The notes below the pieces were generated by a model that was given only the letters and a program-made list of their open reading frames with translations, ran no database searches and was not told the DNA's origin. From Sphingomonas sp. PAMC 26605 (GTDB taxonomy: Bacteria > Pseudomonadota > Alphaproteobacteria > Sphingomonadales > Sphingomonadaceae), in NCBI RefSeq assembly GCF_000241485.1, contig NZ_JH584241.1:3368369-3432368 (forward strand): a DNA stretch of 64,000 bases. Reading direction: 5' to 3'. Positions 61,976-64,000 of the stretch are shown here, in pieces (the stretch's first letter is position 1; each line of letters begins with the position of its first letter). The position numbers and the translations under genes were made by a program.

Positions 61976-62950
61976 TCATACTGAACCGGTTTGGTGTCGC
62001 ATCGTTCCCGGCCAGTGTTCGGCTTGCGACCTGCCCTGTCGCGATCGCCGTTCCGCGCGATAGATTTCGCCAAGCGTCACGATCGCGCGGACATGCGCCC
62101 TGGCAAGTGCCATGACGTCGTCGCCATAGCCGCCCCCGACGGTGCTCGCGAGCGCGATGCCGCGGCGCGCGGCGGACTGCGCAATGAACGTCTCGCGCGC
62201 GATCAGCCCTTCGTCGCTCAGTGCAAGCCGGCCGAGCCGATCGCCGGCGAGCGGATCGATCCCCGCCTGATAGAGAATCAGCTCGGGCCGATATTCGTCG
62301 ATCAGCGGCAATAGAGTTGCAGCCAGCGTCGCGAGATAGGCGGCATCGCCGGTCCCGTCCGCGAGGGGAACGTCGAGCGTCGAGCGCGCCTTCCGCGCGG
62401 GGAAGTTCTTCTCGGCATGGATCGAATAGGTCGCGATCCCGGGATGGCCGGCGGTGAGCGCCGCGGTGCCGTCGCCTTGATGGACGTCGCAATCGACGAT
62501 CAGCACGCGCGCGACATCGCCTTCCTCGACCAGCCGAACCGCCGCGATCGCCAGATCGTTGAATACACAATAGCCTGCCCCGGTGTCGGCGAGCGCATGA
62601 TGACTGCCGCCCGCGCTGTTGGCCGCGAAACCGTGGTCGAGCGCGAGCCGTGCCGCGAGCCACGTCCCCGCGGGCACGACTTGTGCGCGCGCCGCCACGC
62701 CCGGCGTGACCGCAAAGCCGATTCGCCGCTCCTTCTCGCGCGGCACGCGCGCCTCGAGCACCTCGGCGACATAGGCCGGATCGTGCGTCGCCTCGAGCCA
62801 GCGCAGCGGCATCGGCTCGCACTCGTGCCACGCGATCGCGTCGCCGTGGCTGCGCAACAGGTCGCGGATCGCGGCGTTCTTGCTCAGCTGGCTCGGATTG
62901 GCCGACTGGCCGTTCGCGACATAGGCGGGATGATGGACGACCGCGATCAT
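61976..62950 (-). CDS. Histone deacetylase-like hydrolase
   Basis: 324 aa. Zinc-dependent deacetylase fold: H117-H118 in GGSHHALADTGAGYCVFND, D155-x-H157 in DCDVHQGDG, and the last Asp ligand in YQAGIDPLAGD. Bacterial members act on acetylated polyamines, small molecules or acetyl-lysine. A C-terminal Arg/Gln/Ser tail follows the fold. It is divergent from the esterase gene, 47 bp away, and 55 bp ahead of the photolyase gene on the same strand. Confidence 0.93.
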   Translation of the reverse strand: MIAVVHHPAYVANGQSANPSQLSKNAAIRDLLRSHGDAIAWHECEPMPLRWLEATHDPAYVAEVLEARVPREKERRIGFAVTPGVAARAQVVPAGTWLAARLALDHGFAANSAGGSHHALADTGAGYCVFNDLAIAAVRLVEEGDVARVLIVDCDVHQGDGTAALTAGHPGIATYSIHAEKNFPARKARSTLDVPLADGTGDAAYLATLAATLLPLIDEYRPELILYQAGIDPLAGDRLGRLALSDEGLIARETFIAQSAARRGIALASTVGGGYGDDVMALARAHVRAIVTLGEIYRAERRSRQGRSQAEHWPGTMRHQTGSV

Positions 62951-62997
62951 CCCCCCTAGGTAGGGTCGCGAATGGCCAAGACCAGATGGAGAGTTGC

Positions 62998-63942
62998 GTG
63001 ACCGATCCGTATGTGCGCCCCGACGTTGCGGGCTTCCTCGGCTTTCTCAACGCGCTCCCCGGCCCGAAGATGCACCAGCTCGAGCCGCCCGCCGCGCGTG
63101 CGACCTATGCCGCGATGAAGGACATCGCCGATCCGCCGATCGGCGAACTGGCGATAATCACCGACCTGGCGATCCCCGGCCCCGCTGGCGACATTCCCGC
63201 GCGGCTGTTCGACACGGCGGCGACGCGCGCGGCGGGGCCGTTGGTGGTGTTTTTCCACGGCGGCGGCTTCGTGATCGGCGATCTCGACACGCATGCGAGC
63301 TTCTGCGCCGAAGTGTCGCGCAGCCTCGACCTGCCGGTCCTGGCGATCGACTATCGCCTCGCGCCCGAAAATCCCTGGCCCGCCGCGCCCGACGATTGCG
63401 AGGCGGCGGCGCGCTGGGCGGCGGGGAGCCCCGAAGCGCTTGGGCGCACGGTCACCGGCCTCGTGGTTTGCGGCGACAGCGCCGGCGGCAATCTCGCGAT
63501 CGTCACCGCGATGGCGCTGCGCGATGCCCCCGCCGCAGTGCCGGTGATCGCGCAACTGCCCTTCTACCCAGCGACCGATACGACGCAGGAATACCCGTCC
63601 TACACGCGGTTCGCCGACGGGTATCTCCTGACGCGCGACAGCATGGAATGGTTCAACGCCGCCTATCGGGCCGAGGCCGAGCATATCCGTACTTCGCCGC
63701 TGAAGGGCGATCTTGCCGGCATGCCGCCCGCGGTAGTGGTGACTGCGAGCCTCGACCCGATCCGTGATCAGGGGCGCGCTTATGCGGGGGCGCTGGCGGA
63801 AGCCGGGGTGCCGGTGGTGTTTCGCGAGGCGGTGGGGAACATTCATGGCTTCATAACGCTGCGCAAGGCGATCGCGTCTTCGGCGGAGGATGTGGCGGGT
63901 GCTCTAGCCGCTGCAAAAACCCTGATCGCCGAAGCCCCTTAA
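62998..63942 (+). CDS. Alpha/beta hydrolase, HSL (lipase/esterase) family
   Basis: 314 aa. HGGG at 87-90 (oxyanion hole), nucleophile S161 in GDSAGGN, Asp in SLDPIRDQG and His in NIHGF near the end complete the HSL-family triad. No signal peptide, so it is cytoplasmic. The GTG at 62998 (VTDPYVRPD) with GGAGAG 5 bases upstream is preferred to the ATG at 62986. Ester substrate is not known. Confidence 0.93.
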   Translation: MTDPYVRPDVAGFLGFLNALPGPKMHQLEPPAARATYAAMKDIADPPIGELAIITDLAIPGPAGDIPARLFDTAATRAAGPLVVFFHGGGFVIGDLDTHASFCAEVSRSLDLPVLAIDYRLAPENPWPAAPDDCEAAARWAAGSPEALGRTVTGLVVCGDSAGGNLAIVTAMALRDAPAAVPVIAQLPFYPATDTTQEYPSYTRFADGYLLTRDSMEWFNAAYRAEAEHIRTSPLKGDLAGMPPAVVVTASLDPIRDQGRAYAGALAEAGVPVVFREAVGNIHGFITLRKAIASSAEDVAGALAAAKTLIAEAP

Positions 63943-64000
63943 TCCTCCCCCGGGAACCGGGGGAGGGGGACCGCCCGGCTCCTTCAGCCGGGTGGTGGAG
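63943..64000. repeat. Repeat with two hairpins, cut by right edge
   Basis: CCTCCCCCGG (63944-63953) pairs with CCGGGGGAGG (63957-63966), then CCGCCCGGCT (63971-63980) pairs with AGCCGGGTGG (63986-63995) with one G-T. Similar in style to the structured repeat at 58.4 kb. The element probably continues beyond the window. Confidence 0.7.

Noticed and set aside
1..64000. CRISPR arrays, IS elements or prophage
   Set aside because: No regularly spaced direct repeats, transposase, integrase or phage structural genes were seen; the repeats found are isolated inverted pairs.

Overview
The window is one piece of a GC-rich alphaproteobacterial chromosome, most likely a sphingomonad (Sphingomonas or a close relative). 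The evidence is the high GC content, two large SusD-less TonB receptors of the type common in sphingomonads, a pyruvate dehydrogenase E1 beta with an N-terminal lipoyl domain, many ATGA/TGATG stop-start overlaps, and dispersed intergenic inverted repeats of the kind found in this family. No plasmid, phage, IS or CRISPR features were seen.

Region A (1 to about 30.4 kb) reads as one large locus for scavenging and degrading peptidoglycan, built from several facing operons. The peptide/D-amino-acid half (1-16.8 kb) has a minus-strand unit: TonB receptor, M19 dipeptidase, AmpG-like permease and serine hydrolase (cut by the left edge). Divergent from it is a plus-strand unit: Tat-exported Ntn hydrolase, N-acyl-D-amino-acid deacylase, DUF1611 protein (DgcN-like), enolase-superfamily epimerase (DgcA-like), glutamate-type symporter, LysR regulator and PBP4-type carboxypeptidase. 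The amino-sugar half (17-30.4 kb) has a minus-strand unit: AnmK, TonB receptor, sodium:solute symporter, MurQ and GntR/UTRA regulator. Divergent from it is a plus-strand unit: SIS-type glucosamine-6-phosphate deaminase, NagA, a short cytoplasmic GH84 beta-N-acetylglucosaminidase and a BadF-type GlcNAc kinase. A D-lactate dehydrogenase (Dld) follows. Together these give a nearly closed route: anhydroMurNAc to MurNAc-6P (AnmK), then GlcNAc-6P plus D-lactate (MurQ), then GlcN-6P (NagA) and fructose-6P (SIS deaminase). GlcNAc is freed by GH84 and phosphorylated by the kinase, and D-lactate is oxidised by Dld. NagZ (GH3) and AmpD are not in the window; GH84 is the candidate NagZ substitute.

Region B (30.4-42.7 kb) is mostly housekeeping: a CAU-anticodon tRNA, a polysaccharide-deacetylase-like gene with a degenerate histidine kinase, an Lrp/AsnC regulator with a clear inverted repeat upstream, a protein with three TonB-C-like repeats, a TPR-like exported protein, yaaA, a short-chain dehydrogenase, a Thr/Lys-rich secreted peptide, gyrA, and DUF952, PilZ and DUF488 genes.

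A conspicuous AT-rich stretch (42.7-43.05 kb) precedes two orphan genes (43.05-43.85 kb), one of them cysteine-rich; this small island may be acquired.

Region C (43.9-64 kb) is housekeeping: trmFO, an EF-hand protein, a squalene/phytoene-synthase-like protein, pdhB and pdhA, an MFS exporter, cysK, a SleB-type cell-wall hydrolase, acyl-CoA dehydrogenase with MerR regulator, a lipoprotein with hisI, a Rho-N-like small protein, purF, SDR, cyclopropane fatty acid synthase, photolyase, a histone-deacetylase-like hydrolase and an HSL-type esterase. Structured intergenic repeats lie at 16.9, 51.5, 56.4, 58.4, 59.3 and 63.9 kb.
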